A stretch of DNA of 64,000 bases from CAYQLT01 sp964418425. GTDB lineage: Bacteria; Bacillota; Limnochordia; Limnochordales; Geochordaceae. The notes below the pieces were generated by a model that was not told where the DNA came from, ran no database searches, and saw only the letters and a program-made list of their open reading frames with translations. Within the stretch, counting starts at the first letter, position 1. Every line of letters starts with the position of its first letter. Below, in pieces: positions 1 through 8,587 of the stretch. Made by a program: the position numbers and the translations under genes. Location: contig CAYQLT010000001.1 of NCBI GenBank assembly GCA_964418425.1, forward strand, positions 174,791 through 238,790. The letters are read 5' to 3'.

Positions 1-976
1 CCGCGCGCAGCAGGATGCCCTGCTTCCCCACGTGGAGGATGGAACGGTCACCCTCATCGGCGCCACGACAGAAAACCCCTACTTCGCGCTGGTGGGGCCT
101 CTTCTGTCGCGATCCCGGGTGGTGGCGCTGAGCCCCCTGCAGCCCCATCACATCCAGAGCCTCCTGGAGCGCGCGCTGCGCGACGCCGAACGGGGGCTGG
201 GTGCAGCGGGGCTGAAGGTAGAGCCCGGGGTGCTGGAGTACCTTGCCCGGGCGGCCGAAGGCGATGCCCGGTGCGCGCTGAACGCGCTGGAGATGGCGGC
301 GCAGGTGGCCGGACCTCAGGGGCACATCACGCTGGCGCTGGCTGAGGCCACCATGCGGCGGCGCTCGCCCCGGTACGGGAAGGACCTCGACGCGCACTAC
401 GACAGCATCTCGGCCTTCATCAAGTCCGTACGCGGTAGCGATCCCGACGCTGCGCTGTTCTGGCTTGCTCGGATGGTGCGGGCCGGCGAGGATCCGCGGT
501 TCATCATGCGCCGGCTGCTCATCCTGGCGGCGGAGGATGTGGGACTGGCGGACCCCCGGGGGATCGTGGTTGCCAGTGCATGCGCCCGGGCGCTGGAGTG
601 GGTGGGGCTACCCGAAGCGCAGTATCATCTGGCCCTGGCGACGCTGTATCTGGCGCTGGCCCCCAAGAGCAACTCCACATCGGCCTACTTCCGAGCCCTG
701 GAGGATATCGAGCGGCACGGCCAGGGGGAGGTTCCCCTGCACCTGCGGGATGCGCACCGTGATGGGGACGCCCTGGGGCACCAGGCCGGCTACCTGTACC
801 CCCACGATTTCCCGGGCCACTGGGTCGAGCAGGCGTATCTGCCGGAGGCTTTTTCGGGCCGGCGGTATTACGTTCCCTCCGGCGAGGGGGAAGAGCCTGC
901 CCTCTTCGAGGCGCACCGGCGCCGCATGACGCCGGACGGCTCCGAAGACGCCTCCTCGCGGCCGTCCCGCCCATAG
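1..976 (+). CDS. rarA: RarA/MgsA-type replication-associated AAA+ ATPase, C-terminal part (cut by window start)
   Basis: The reading frame is open from the first bases of the window (the codon beginning at base 2) to a TAG at 974-976, so the N-terminus with Walker A lies outside. The visible 324 residues start inside the AAA+ module at a QQDALLPHVEDG stretch followed by LIGATTENP (sensor 1 region), typical of RarA/MgsA (YrvN in Bacillus). The rest is the helical lid and tetramerisation region, including the YGKDLDAHYD and SAFIKSVRGSDPDAA segments. RarA family proteins act at stalled replication forks. A promoter for iscS lies about 90 bases downstream, so this gene probably ends its own unit. 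Family identification is firm; only the start is missing. Confidence 0.93.
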   Translation, partial: RAQQDALLPHVEDGTVTLIGATTENPYFALVGPLLSRSRVVALSPLQPHHIQSLLERALRDAERGLGAAGLKVEPGVLEYLARAAEGDARCALNALEMAAQVAGPQGHITLALAEATMRRRSPRYGKDLDAHYDSISAFIKSVRGSDPDAALFWLARMVRAGEDPRFIMRRLLILAAEDVGLADPRGIVVASACARALEWVGLPEAQYHLALATLYLALAPKSNSTSAYFRALEDIERHGQGEVPLHLRDAHRDGDALGHQAGYLYPHDFPGHWVEQAYLPEAFSGRRYYVPSGEGEEPALFEAHRRRMTPDGSEDASSRPSRP

Positions 977-1068
977 GCCGCGGGTGGGGCTTGCATCCGC
1001 TGGCGGTGAAGGTGGCGGGCCCTGGCGCCGCCCGGGGAGGCGGCCCGGCGGCAGAGCCGCCTCGGCTT

Positions 1069-1097
1069 TTGACACTCCCCGAAGGTCATGCTACCAT
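1069..1097 (+). promoter_or_regulatory. sigma-A promoter of iscS-mnmA
   Basis: TTGACA at 1069-1074 and TACCAT at 1092-1097 are separated by 17 bases, a near-consensus vegetative promoter. The expected transcription start is about 1104. This decides the start of the next gene: an in-frame ATG at 1088 falls inside the promoter, so the ATG at 1136 must be used. Confidence 0.7.
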
Positions 1098-1135
1098 GCC
1101 AGGGATTCGATGCGTACGGAGGTTCGGGGACAGCC

Positions 1136-2350
1136 ATGCCCGTGGCCGGTCGGACCATCTACCTCGACCATGCCGCCAGTTCGCCGCTGCGGCCGGAGGC
1201 GATCCGGGCCATGCAGGCCCTGATGGAACCCGATGGCCCGTTTGCCAACCCGGCCAGCGTCCACCGCCCGGGGCGCCAGGCCCGCCGGATCCTGGAGGAG
1301 GTTCGGGAGGCGCTGGCCCGGGAGCTGGGGGCCGACCCCGCCGAGATCGTGTTCACCTCCGGGGGGACCGAGGCGGACAACCTGGCGGTGATGGGAGCGG
1401 CGCGTGCGGCGCTTCGCCGGTGGGGCCGCCGGGGCGTCGTGGTGAGCGCCATCGAGCACCACGCCGTGCTGGAGGCCGGGGCCCGGTTGCGGGAGGAGGG
1501 CTTTTGCCTGGAGTACGCCGCCTGCGACGGAGGGGGCGTGGTGACCCCGCAGGCGGTGAGCGATGCGGTCAGGCGCCTGGAGGCTCGGGGGGAAGCGGTG
1601 GCCGTCATCGCGCTGATGCTGGTCAACAACGAGGTGGGAACCCGTCAGCCGGTGCCGGAGGTGGCAGAGCTGGCCCATCGTGTCGGGGCGGTTTTGGCCG
1701 TGGATGCGGTGCAGGGCCCCGAGCTGGAGGAACTTCGCGTCGCCCGGTTGGGATGCGACCTTTTGACCCTCTCGGCCCACAAGTTCGGCGGCCCGAAGGG
1801 GGTAGGGGTGTTGTATGTGCGCCGGGACCTTCCATTGGAGCCCCTGTTTTGGGGCGGCGGCCAGGAGCGCGAGCTGCGGCCGGGAACGCCCAACACGCTG
1901 GGCATCGCGGGCTTGGGCGCGGCGTGGCGGTGGGTAAGGGAAAACCGGCAAGCGCTGGTCGCCCACAAGGCGGAGATGGAGAGCCGGCTTCTGGAGGGGC
2001 TGCGGGCGCAGGTGGAGGACGTGCAGGTCAACGGGGATCTGAGCTGCAAGGTACCGGGAATCCTCAACCTGCACACCCCCGGGGTTGCGGCCGAGACGCT
2101 TTTGGTCGAACTGGACATGGAAGGCGTGGCGTGCTCCAGCGGAGCAGCCTGCACCGCCGGTTCGCTTCGGCCTTCCCACGTGCTGTTGGCCATGGGGCTG
2201 GGGCTTGCACGGGCGGAGTGTTCGGTGCGCGTCTCGGTGGGATGGACGACCACACCCGATGAGGTCGACGAGGCGGTTCGGCGGATGGCCGGTGCCATCC
2301 GGCGCATCCGCAGCCGCCGAGGGTCGATGGCAGAGGCGATGCGTCGGTGA
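1136..2350 (+). CDS. iscS: cysteine desulfurase, NifS/IscS type (YrvO-like)
   Basis: PLP-dependent aminotransferase-fold enzyme of 404 residues that removes sulfur from cysteine as an enzyme-bound persulfide. The N-terminus IYLDHAASSPL is diagnostic. The PLP lysine lies in the LSAHKFGGPKG motif (about residues 213-224), and the persulfide cysteine is in the ACSSGAACTAG loop (about residue 330). The neighbour mnmA starts within its stop codon (GTGA overlap), as in the Bacillus yrvO-mnmA pair, so it most likely supplies sulfur for tRNA 2-thiolation and possibly other thio-cofactors. A GGAGG lies at 1118-1122. The ATG at 1136 was chosen because the upstream in-frame ATG lies in the promoter. Confidence 0.94.
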   Translation: MPVAGRTIYLDHAASSPLRPEAIRAMQALMEPDGPFANPASVHRPGRQARRILEEVREALARELGADPAEIVFTSGGTEADNLAVMGAARAALRRWGRRGVVVSAIEHHAVLEAGARLREEGFCLEYAACDGGGVVTPQAVSDAVRRLEARGEAVAVIALMLVNNEVGTRQPVPEVAELAHRVGAVLAVDAVQGPELEELRVARLGCDLLTLSAHKFGGPKGVGVLYVRRDLPLEPLFWGGGQERELRPGTPNTLGIAGLGAAWRWVRENRQALVAHKAEMESRLLEGLRAQVEDVQVNGDLSCKVPGILNLHTPGVAAETLLVELDMEGVACSSGAACTAGSLRPSHVLLAMGLGLARAECSVRVSVGWTTTPDEVDEAVRRMAGAIRRIRSRRGSMAEAMRR

Positions 2351-3552
2351 GCAGCCGGATCGTGGTGGCCATGAGCGGTGGGGTGGACAGCTCGGTGGCG
2401 GCGGCGCTGCTGGTGCGCGAGGGCTACGAGGTTATCGGCGTGACGCTGCAGATCTGGCCCGAGGGGATGCGCCCGCCCGGCCGTCATACGGGCTGCTGCA
2501 GCCTGGACGCGGTGGACGATGCGCGCCGGGTGGCGGACCGGCTGGGCATCGACTACTATGTGTTCAATTTCCAGGGTGACTTTGCACGCCAGGTGATCGA
2601 GCCGTTCACCCGGGCCTACCTGCGCGGGCGCACTCCCAACCCGTGCGTCTGGTGCAACGAGCGGATCAAGTTCGGCGCGCTGCTCGACCGGGCCCTGGAG
2701 CTGGGGGCCGAAGCGGTGGCCACCGGCCACTACGCCGCGGTGGAGAGAGATCCCCGATCAGGCCGCTGGGTGCTCAAGCGGCCCCGGGATCGCCGAAAGG
2801 ACCAAAGCTACTCCCTGTGGCCGCTCACCCAGCACCAGCTGGCCCACGCCCTTTTCCCCCTGGCGTCCTACACCAAGCAGGAGGTTCGGGAGATGGCCGC
2901 CCGGCTGGGGCTTCCGGTGGCCCAGAAGGCGGAGAGCCAGGAGATCTGCTTCATTCCTGACGACGACTACCGTCGCTTCATGCGGGAGGTGGCTCCCGAG
3001 TCGGTGGCGCCGGGCCCCATCGTGGACGTCTCGGGCCGGGTGCTGGGCGAACATTCGGGAGTGGCCTTTTACACCGTGGGCCAGAGGCGAGGGCTGGGCC
3101 TGGCGTCCGGAAGGCCCCTTTACGTGGTGGCCATCGACCCGGAGCGCCGCGCGGTGGTGGTGGGAGATCGGGAGCAGGCCCATTTTGCGGGCCTGGTGGC
3201 CACCGGGGTCAACTGGGTGGCCTGGCCCGACCTGCAAGGCCGCCGGCCGGTTTTGGCCAAGATTCGCCGCAGCGCGGAGGAGGTGCCGGCTGTGGTAGAG
3301 CCTCTCGCCGAAGAAGCCTCCTCCGGGTCCGGTACCGGCGGCGTGGCCTGGGGCGAGCCTGCTGAGGGGGCCGACGCCCGGCCCGGTGGGACGGGGCGGG
3401 TGCGGACGTGGTTTGAGACCCCCCAGTGGGCGGTCACCCCCGGGCAGTCGGTGGTTTGGTACGACGGCGATAGGGTCGCCGGCGGAGCCGTCATCGAGGC
3501 GGGCATCACAACGACCCCCCAGGTCGCGCATACTAGCCCCGGTCGGGCGTGA
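2347..3552 (+). CDS. mnmA: tRNA-specific 2-thiouridylase MnmA
   Basis: ATP-pyrophosphatase that adenylates and thiolates U34 of tRNA Lys, Glu and Gln, using sulfur passed on from the cysteine desulfurase encoded directly upstream. The PP-loop SGGVDSS is at residues 10-16. The first catalytic cysteine is in NPCVWCNE (about residue 100), ATGHYA follows, and the second cysteine is in ESQEICFIPDDDYR (about residue 199). The GTG start overlaps the iscS stop by four bases, indicating translational coupling. At 401 residues it is longer than most MnmA proteins because the C-terminal beta-barrel carries a Gly/Ser/Ala-rich insertion (about residues 318-350) before the VRTWFETPQWAVTPGQ motif. The insertion is probably a surface loop. 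Confidence 0.95.
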   Translation: MSSRIVVAMSGGVDSSVAAALLVREGYEVIGVTLQIWPEGMRPPGRHTGCCSLDAVDDARRVADRLGIDYYVFNFQGDFARQVIEPFTRAYLRGRTPNPCVWCNERIKFGALLDRALELGAEAVATGHYAAVERDPRSGRWVLKRPRDRRKDQSYSLWPLTQHQLAHALFPLASYTKQEVREMAARLGLPVAQKAESQEICFIPDDDYRRFMREVAPESVAPGPIVDVSGRVLGEHSGVAFYTVGQRRGLGLASGRPLYVVAIDPERRAVVVGDREQAHFAGLVATGVNWVAWPDLQGRRPVLAKIRRSAEEVPAVVEPLAEEASSGSGTGGVAWGEPAEGADARPGGTGRVRTWFETPQWAVTPGQSVVWYDGDRVAGGAVIEAGITTTPQVAHTSPGRA

Positions 3553-3588
3553 CACGCCGGCTCAAGCCCGGACAAGGGGGCACGCGGT

Positions 3589-3840
3589 GTGATGCGACGG
3601 TTTGTGCGCGGGTTCCTGTGGGGTGGGCTTCTGGGGGCCGCGGTGGGCATGTACCTGGTTTCCGACGCAGGCCGAAGGGTGTGGCCGCAGCGGTACACCC
3701 TGCTGCGCCTGCGCCGCCAGGCGGCCGAGCAGGGCGCCGCTCGGGCGATGGGCGAACGGGCGTCCCGCTGGCAGCTGGCCATGGAAGCGGGTCGGGCCGC
3801 CGTGGACGCGGCCCTGGCGCTGGTGGGGCTGCGGGCCTGA
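3589..3840 (+). CDS. small YtxH-like membrane-associated protein
   Basis: 83 residues with one N-terminal hydrophobic, glycine-rich segment (about residues 8-25, FLWGGLLGAAVGMYLVSD) followed by a basic amphipathic helix. This is the architecture of YtxH/YvrC-type gas-vesicle/stress-associated small proteins. A purine-rich AAGGGGG at 3574-3580 serves either the GTG at 3589 or the ATG at 3592. It precedes the AI-2E-type exporter gene and is probably co-transcribed with it. No function can be assigned. The match to the YtxH family rests on architecture only. Confidence 0.6.
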   Translation: MMRRFVRGFLWGGLLGAAVGMYLVSDAGRRVWPQRYTLLRLRRQAAEQGAARAMGERASRWQLAMEAGRAAVDAALALVGLRA

Positions 3841-3883
3841 ACCCCGTGGCGGGCGCTGTGGGGCAGGCGCCGCCGATGCGCCG

Positions 3884-4981
3884 TTGAGCGACTGGAAAGC
3901 GGCGCTGCGGGCCGGCCTGGGCGGGGTCGGGCTCCTGGCCGCGCTGGCCGTGATGTGGCGGGTGCGGGCGCTGTGGGTCCCCTTCGCACTGGCGTTGGCG
4001 CTGGCATACGTGCTGGAGCCGCTGGTCGGGGCGCTGGAGCGGCGCGAGGTGCCGCGTTCGGCCGGGATTCTTGTGGCCTACCTGGCCCTGGGGCTTTTGG
4101 CCGGGCTGGCCTGGGTATACTTCGGCCCCGCGCTCTACCGGGAACTGGAGGCTTTGGCCGGGCGGCTGCCCGAGCAGAGCCAGAGGCTCCAGGCGCAGGC
4201 CGGGCAATGGATGGAGCGCCTCGCCCTGCCGTCCTTGCCCGAGCCGGCCCGCCTTGCGCTGGGGGCGGCGCTGGAAAGGCTGCAGGGCCTTCTGGCCGCC
4301 TTCGCGGGCCGTGTGGGTGAGCTTCTGGTGGGGTTGGTCTCCCAGGTGTTTAACCTGGTCCTGGCGCCGGTGCTGGCCTATTACATCCTGAAAGATCGGG
4401 AGGCTCTTGCCGGGGCGCTGCTGGGCCTGATGCCGCCGGCCTGGCGGCCGGCGGCGATGCGGCTGGCCCTGGAGGTGGACCAGACCCTGGCCGCCGTCAT
4501 ACGCGGCCAGCTCATCATCTCCATGACCGTGGGGGCGGTGGTGGCGGCGGGGCTTGCCCTGCTGCAGGTGCGCTACGCCCTGGTGCTGGGGTTGCTGACC
4601 GGCGTGCTGGACGTGATTCCCTATTTCGGCCCCGTTGCCGCCGCGGTGCCCATCGTGGGCCTGTCGTGGCTGGATTCGCCGTGGACCGCGCTGTGGGCTG
4701 TTGCGCTGCTGGTCGCAGCCAACCAGCTGGAAAGCCTGGTGCTGCAACCTAAGGTGATGAGCCGCTCCACCGGGCTTCACCCCCTGAGCGTCATCGCCGC
4801 CGTGATGGCAGGGGCCGAGCTGGGCGGCGTGGCGGGCATGCTGGCGGCGGTCCCGGTGGCGGCGACCCTGAGGACCCTGCTTCGGCGGTGGTCGCAGTGG
4901 GTGGCGTCGGCCGGACAGACCGGGCAGGCGGCCCGCTCCGAGGGGGCAGTGCCGCCCCTTCGGCCTCCGGCTGCGCGTTGA
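3884..4981 (+). CDS. AI-2E family transporter / putative permease
   Basis: About 365-residue polytopic membrane protein. N-terminal hydrophobic segments are followed by a long amphipathic region (LEALAGRLPEQSQRLQ...), then a block of C-terminal helices containing the family hallmarks RGQLIISMTVG, GVLDVIPYFGPVAAAVP and NQLESLVLQPKVMSRSTGLHPL. This layout matches the YtvI/TqsA/PerM (AI-2E exporter) superfamily, whose members export small molecules or act as Na+/H+ antiporters; the substrate cannot be inferred. The TTG at 3884 is the only plausible in-frame start after the upstream gene and lacks a strong ribosome-binding site, so the start is uncertain. Homologues stand next to alaS in many Bacillota. 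Confidence 0.88.
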   Translation: MSDWKAALRAGLGGVGLLAALAVMWRVRALWVPFALALALAYVLEPLVGALERREVPRSAGILVAYLALGLLAGLAWVYFGPALYRELEALAGRLPEQSQRLQAQAGQWMERLALPSLPEPARLALGAALERLQGLLAAFAGRVGELLVGLVSQVFNLVLAPVLAYYILKDREALAGALLGLMPPAWRPAAMRLALEVDQTLAAVIRGQLIISMTVGAVVAAGLALLQVRYALVLGLLTGVLDVIPYFGPVAAAVPIVGLSWLDSPWTALWAVALLVAANQLESLVLQPKVMSRSTGLHPLSVIAAVMAGAELGGVAGMLAAVPVAATLRTLLRRWSQWVASAGQTGQAARSEGAVPPLRPPAAR

Positions 4982-5006
4982 CAACCCTACCAGGCTCCGA
5001 TACCCT
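4978..5006 (+). promoter_or_regulatory. candidate sigma-A promoter of the alaS operon
   Basis: TTGACA at 4978-4983, overlapping the stop codon of the transporter gene, is followed after 17 bases by TACCCT at 5001-5006. The -35 is perfect and the -10 is weak (three of six bases). It would give a leader of about 80 bases for alaS. Confidence 0.5.
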
Positions 5007-5039
5007 TTAGTTGCTTGTGCGCCCCGAGTTTCTCGGCCT

Positions 5040-5069
5040 GCGCGCCTTGCGGCCGGTGGCAAGGCGCGC
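5040..5069 (+). promoter_or_regulatory. perfect 11-bp hairpin in the alaS leader
   Basis: GCGCGCCTTGC (5040-5050) and GCAAGGCGCGC (5059-5069) form a perfect inverted repeat around an 8-base loop. It ends three bases before the GAGGAGG ribosome-binding site of alaS (5073-5079). There is no U-tract, so a simple intrinsic terminator is unlikely. It could affect ribosome access or transcript stability. It is far too short to be a T-box. Confidence 0.5.
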
Positions 5070-5093
5070 GGCGAGGAGGCCTGGCTTTCGAGC

Positions 5094-7772
5094 ATGCGTC
5101 GCCTGACCGCCAGCGAGTTGCGGGAAGCCTACCTTGGCTTTTTCGAAGAGAGAGGACACAAGCGCCTGCCCGGCTCCTCCCTGGTGCCCAAAGGCGATCC
5201 CACCCTTCTGCTAACCGGCGCGGGCATGGTGCAGTTCAAGCCGTACTTTCTGGGTCTGGCCCAGCCGCCATACCCACGGGTCACCACGTGCCAGCGATGC
5301 GTACGGACCGCCGACATCGACCGGGTCGGGTGGACCGAGCGGCACGGCACTTTCTTCGAAATGCTGGGTAACTTCTCGTTCGGCGACTATTTCAAGATGG
5401 AGGCCATCCAGTGGGCCTGGGAGTTTGTGACGCAAGAGTTGGGGCTGGATCCGGCTCGCCTTTGGGTCACCATCTACACCGACGACGACGAGGCCTTTCA
5501 GATCTGGCACGAGCGTGTGGGTGTCCCGGCGGGGCGCATCGTGCGGCTGGGCAAGCCGGACAACTTCTGGGAGATCGGGGTGGGGCCGTGCGGGCCTTGC
5601 TCGGAGATCCATATCGACCGGGGTCCCGAGCACGGGTGCGGCCGGCAGTCTTGTCAGCCCGGGTGTGATTGCGGACGCTTCCTGGAGTTCTGGAACCTTG
5701 TCTTCATCCAGTTCCACAGGGACGATCAGGGACGCTACCATCCCCTGGAGCGCAAAGGGATCGACACCGGGATGGGGCTGGAGCGGGCTCTGGCCATCCT
5801 GCAGGGTGTGGAGAGCATTTTCGAGACGGATGAGGTCCGGCGTATCCTGGAGCGGGCCGCCGCCATCGTCGGCAGGGCGTATGGCAAGGATCCGGCGACG
5901 GATCGTGCCATCCGGATTCTCGTGGACCACGGGCGCAGCGGGACCTTCATGGCCATGGACGGCATTCTGCCCGGCAATGAGGGTCGCGGCTACGTGATGC
6001 GGCGCCTGATCCGGCGGGCAAGCCGGTTCGCATGGCTGGCGGGGGTGCGCCGTCCGTTTTGGATGGAGCTGGCTCGGGCCGTGATCGATGCCATGGGCCA
6101 CGCGTACCCGGAGCTGCGCGAGCGGGAGGCGCTCATCGTACGGGTTTTGGAAGCCGAAGAGCGGCGGTTCATGCAGACCCTCGACGCGGGGCTCTCCGTC
6201 CTGGACCAGGTCCTGGCCGATGTGGCGCCCGGTGGGCGGCTGGACGGGGCGACGGCCTTCCGGCTGTACGACACATACGGCTTCCCTCTGGAGTTGACCC
6301 GGGAGGTGGCTGCCGAGCGCGGGGTGGAGGTCGACGAGGCCGCCTTTCGGGAGGCGATGGAGAGCCAGCGGGAGCGGGCCCGCTCGGCCCGGCGGGAGTA
6401 CGGGTACCTGGGTTCCGGCGAGGAGGCCCTGCTGGAGGCGTTCCGGGGCGTCACCTGCCAGTTTGTGGGCTACGGCTCCGGGCGAGCCGACAGCACCGTC
6501 CTGGCGCTGGTTGCCGGTTCCGAGAGGGTCTCGTGGGCGGAAGCGGGTCAGCAGGCCCTGGTGGTGCTGGATCGCACTCCCTTTTATCCTGAGGGTGGCG
6601 GCCAGGTCGCCGACGAGGGATGGATCCGGGCGGCCGGGGCGTCGGCCAGGGTGCTGGACGTGCAGCGACTGGCTGCCGACCTCATCGTCCACCGGGTCTC
6701 CATCGAAGAGGGTCGCCTGGAGGAAGGAGCAGCGGTGGAGGCTCGGGTCGACTGGCCCCGGCGCATGGCGACGGCGCGCCACCACACGGCGACCCATCTC
6801 TTACACCGCGCCCTGCGAGCCCTGTTGGGAGAACATGCCACGCAGGCCGGGTCGCTGGTGGCTCCCGATCGGCTGCGCTTTGACGTGAACCATTTTGAGG
6901 CCCTCGGCCCGGATCAGCTGGAGGCCATCGAGGAGGAGGTCAACCGGCGGATCCTGGAAGACCTCCCTGTGGAGGCGGTTCAGACCACGGTGGAGGATGC
7001 CCTGGCCCGGGGCGCGGTGGCGCTGTTTGGCGAGAAGTACGGCGAGCGGGTCCGGATGATCGACATCGGAGACGGCTACAGCCGGGAGCTGTGCGGCGGC
7101 ACCCACGTGTCGCGTACGGGGCAAATCGGCGCCTTTTACGTCGTCTCCGAGGCCAGCGTGGCCGCCGGGGTGCGCCGCATAGAGGCCGTGGCCGGCGAGG
7201 CTGCCCTGCGCTTCATGGCACGTCGCCGCCGCCAATGGCGGGAACTGGGCGAACGCCTGCAGGTCGGGCCTGACGAGGCGGTACGGCAGCTGGACCGATT
7301 GTTGGAGCGGCTGCGTGCCCTCGAGCACGAGCTGGAGAGGACCCGAGGCCAGCTGCTCAACCGCTACGCGCAGGAGATGGTGGCACGCGCCGAACGGGTC
7401 GGAGATGCGGCCCTGGTGGTGGCGCATCTGGATGGGCTGGATGCGGCCGCGCTGCGCGCGCTGGGCGACCGGCTCAAGTCGGCGCTGGGTCCGTCGGTGG
7501 TGGTGCTGGCGAGCCCCACCGACGGGCGGGTGCTCTTCATCTCCATGACCACCCCGGATCTGGCGCGCCGGGGCGTCCATGCCGGGGAGATCGTCAAAGC
7601 GGCTGCCCGGGCGGCGGGCGGTGACGGCGGGGGCCGGCCCGAACTGGCCCAGGCAGGTGCCCGGGATCCCGGGCGGGTGCGAGAGGCCATCGAGGCGGCT
7701 CGGCGGCGGGCCCAAGAGCTGTTGGTTGCGGCCAAAGCTCGCGAACCGTCCCGGAGCGGGGAAGCAGGGTGA
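5094..7772 (+). CDS. alaS: alanyl-tRNA synthetase
   Basis: 892-residue class II synthetase that charges tRNA-Ala and edits mischarged Ser/Gly. Domain order is the catalytic core (motif 1 region FFEERGHKRLPGSSLVPKGDPTLL, then MVQFKPYFLG), the tRNA-recognition helices, the editing domain with the zinc-binding HHTATHLLHRAL (about residues 563-574) and CGGTH (about residue 665), and a C-terminal coiled coil plus C-Ala domain. An extra cysteine-rich insertion (CGRQSCQPGCDCGRF, about residues 182-196) in the catalytic core may bind a metal and is common in high-GC Bacillota AlaRS. The gene leads a translationally coupled unit with ireB and ruvX, as in Bacillus. Confidence 0.97.
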   Translation: MRRLTASELREAYLGFFEERGHKRLPGSSLVPKGDPTLLLTGAGMVQFKPYFLGLAQPPYPRVTTCQRCVRTADIDRVGWTERHGTFFEMLGNFSFGDYFKMEAIQWAWEFVTQELGLDPARLWVTIYTDDDEAFQIWHERVGVPAGRIVRLGKPDNFWEIGVGPCGPCSEIHIDRGPEHGCGRQSCQPGCDCGRFLEFWNLVFIQFHRDDQGRYHPLERKGIDTGMGLERALAILQGVESIFETDEVRRILERAAAIVGRAYGKDPATDRAIRILVDHGRSGTFMAMDGILPGNEGRGYVMRRLIRRASRFAWLAGVRRPFWMELARAVIDAMGHAYPELREREALIVRVLEAEERRFMQTLDAGLSVLDQVLADVAPGGRLDGATAFRLYDTYGFPLELTREVAAERGVEVDEAAFREAMESQRERARSARREYGYLGSGEEALLEAFRGVTCQFVGYGSGRADSTVLALVAGSERVSWAEAGQQALVVLDRTPFYPEGGGQVADEGWIRAAGASARVLDVQRLAADLIVHRVSIEEGRLEEGAAVEARVDWPRRMATARHHTATHLLHRALRALLGEHATQAGSLVAPDRLRFDVNHFEALGPDQLEAIEEEVNRRILEDLPVEAVQTTVEDALARGAVALFGEKYGERVRMIDIGDGYSRELCGGTHVSRTGQIGAFYVVSEASVAAGVRRIEAVAGEAALRFMARRRRQWRELGERLQVGPDEAVRQLDRLLERLRALEHELERTRGQLLNRYAQEMVARAERVGDAALVVAHLDGLDAAALRALGDRLKSALGPSVVVLASPTDGRVLFISMTTPDLARRGVHAGEIVKAAARAAGGDGGGRPELAQAGARDPGRVREAIEAARRRAQELLVAAKAREPSRSGEAG

Positions 7773-8062
7773 GCACCGTGCCAGAGCAACCCCACGCGCC
7801 CAGGGAGGCCGGCGAGCCGACGGTTCGCTTCCGGATGGATGAAGCCGGTAAGGGACGGGCGCAGCAGGTATTGCGCCGGGTGTACGAGGCTTTGGCGGAG
7901 AAGGGTTACAACCCGACCAGCCAGCTGGTGGGCTATCTGCTTTCGGGCGATCCCACCTACATCACCAGCCACAAAAACGCCCGCAGCCTGATCCGCACGG
8001 TGGAAAGGGACGAGTTGCTGGAGGCCATCGTCGAACACTACCTTCGCTGCACGGCGGTATGA
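7769..8062 (+). CDS. ireB: IreB family regulatory phosphoprotein (UPF0297/YrzL)
   Basis: 97 residues with the family core RVYEALAEKGYNPTSQLVGYLLSGDPTYITSHKNAR and IRTVERDELLEAIVEHYL. IreB is a substrate of the IreK/PrkC Ser/Thr kinase in Enterococcus and modulates cell-wall stress resistance. The N-terminal 18 residues form a poorly conserved tail of the kind that carries phosphorylated threonines. The GTG start overlaps the alaS stop (GTGA) and the ruvX start overlaps its own stop (ATGA), giving the classic alaS-ireB-ruvX coupling. Confidence 0.93.
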   Translation: MSTVPEQPHAPREAGEPTVRFRMDEAGKGRAQQVLRRVYEALAEKGYNPTSQLVGYLLSGDPTYITSHKNARSLIRTVERDELLEAIVEHYLRCTAV

Positions 8063-8526
8063 GCCCCGCTGCCGCCGCGATGGCTGGTCCCGCAGGCTGC
8101 GGCCGGGTCATGGCGCTGGACGTCGGCGAGAAGACCGTCGGGGTTGCGGTGACCGACCCGGAGGGCCTCACGGCCCAGCCCTTGACCACGTTGCGCAGGT
8201 TCCCGGATGGTCGCGAGCTCACGGTGTTGGGGCAGCTTGCGGCCTCCCTGGGGGTGGAGGAGGTGGTGGTGGGGCTGCCCACGCGGACCGACGGGCGCCT
8301 GGGCCCCGAAGCCCGCCGGGTCCGTGCGTTCGCCCGACGCCTGCAACAGGCATGCGGTCTTCCGATCCGCTTCATGGACGAGCGCTACACGACCAAGCAG
8401 GCCGAGCGTCTGCTGCTTGCGGCCGGGCTTTCCCGCCAGCAGCGGAAGCAGGCCGTCAACCACGTGGCGGCAGCCATCCTCCTGGAAAGCTATCTCCAGC
8501 GGCGTCGGGTAAAACCCGAAGGGTAG
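8059..8526 (+). CDS. ruvX: RuvX/YqgF Holliday-junction resolvase-like pre-16S rRNA nuclease
   Basis: 155 residues with an RNase H-like fold. The acidic motif ALDVGEKTVGVAVTDPEG carries the first catalytic aspartate, VVGLPTRTDGRLGPEA is motif 2, and FMDERYTTKQAERLL followed by NHVAAAILLESYL carries the remaining acidic residues. YqgF family proteins process the 16S rRNA 5' end and are near-universal in bacteria. An N-terminal extension of about 12 residues precedes the first strand. The ATG at 8059 overlaps the ireB stop. Confidence 0.93.
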   Translation: MSPAAAAMAGPAGCGRVMALDVGEKTVGVAVTDPEGLTAQPLTTLRRFPDGRELTVLGQLAASLGVEEVVVGLPTRTDGRLGPEARRVRAFARRLQQACGLPIRFMDERYTTKQAERLLLAAGLSRQQRKQAVNHVAAAILLESYLQRRRVKPEG

Positions 8527-8587
8527 GGACACGCTAGCTGACGGCGGCGTGTCGGGCAAGCGAGTTGACGAGAGGTGGGCAACGAGC

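Noticed and set aside
3310..3420. Frameshift in the mnmA C-terminal region
   Set aside because: The frame is continuous and the conserved C-terminal motif resumes after the low-complexity insertion.
4982..5093. T-box riboswitch upstream of alaS
   Set aside because: Only about 110 bases are available and no specifier loop, T-box bulge or antiterminator sequence is present.
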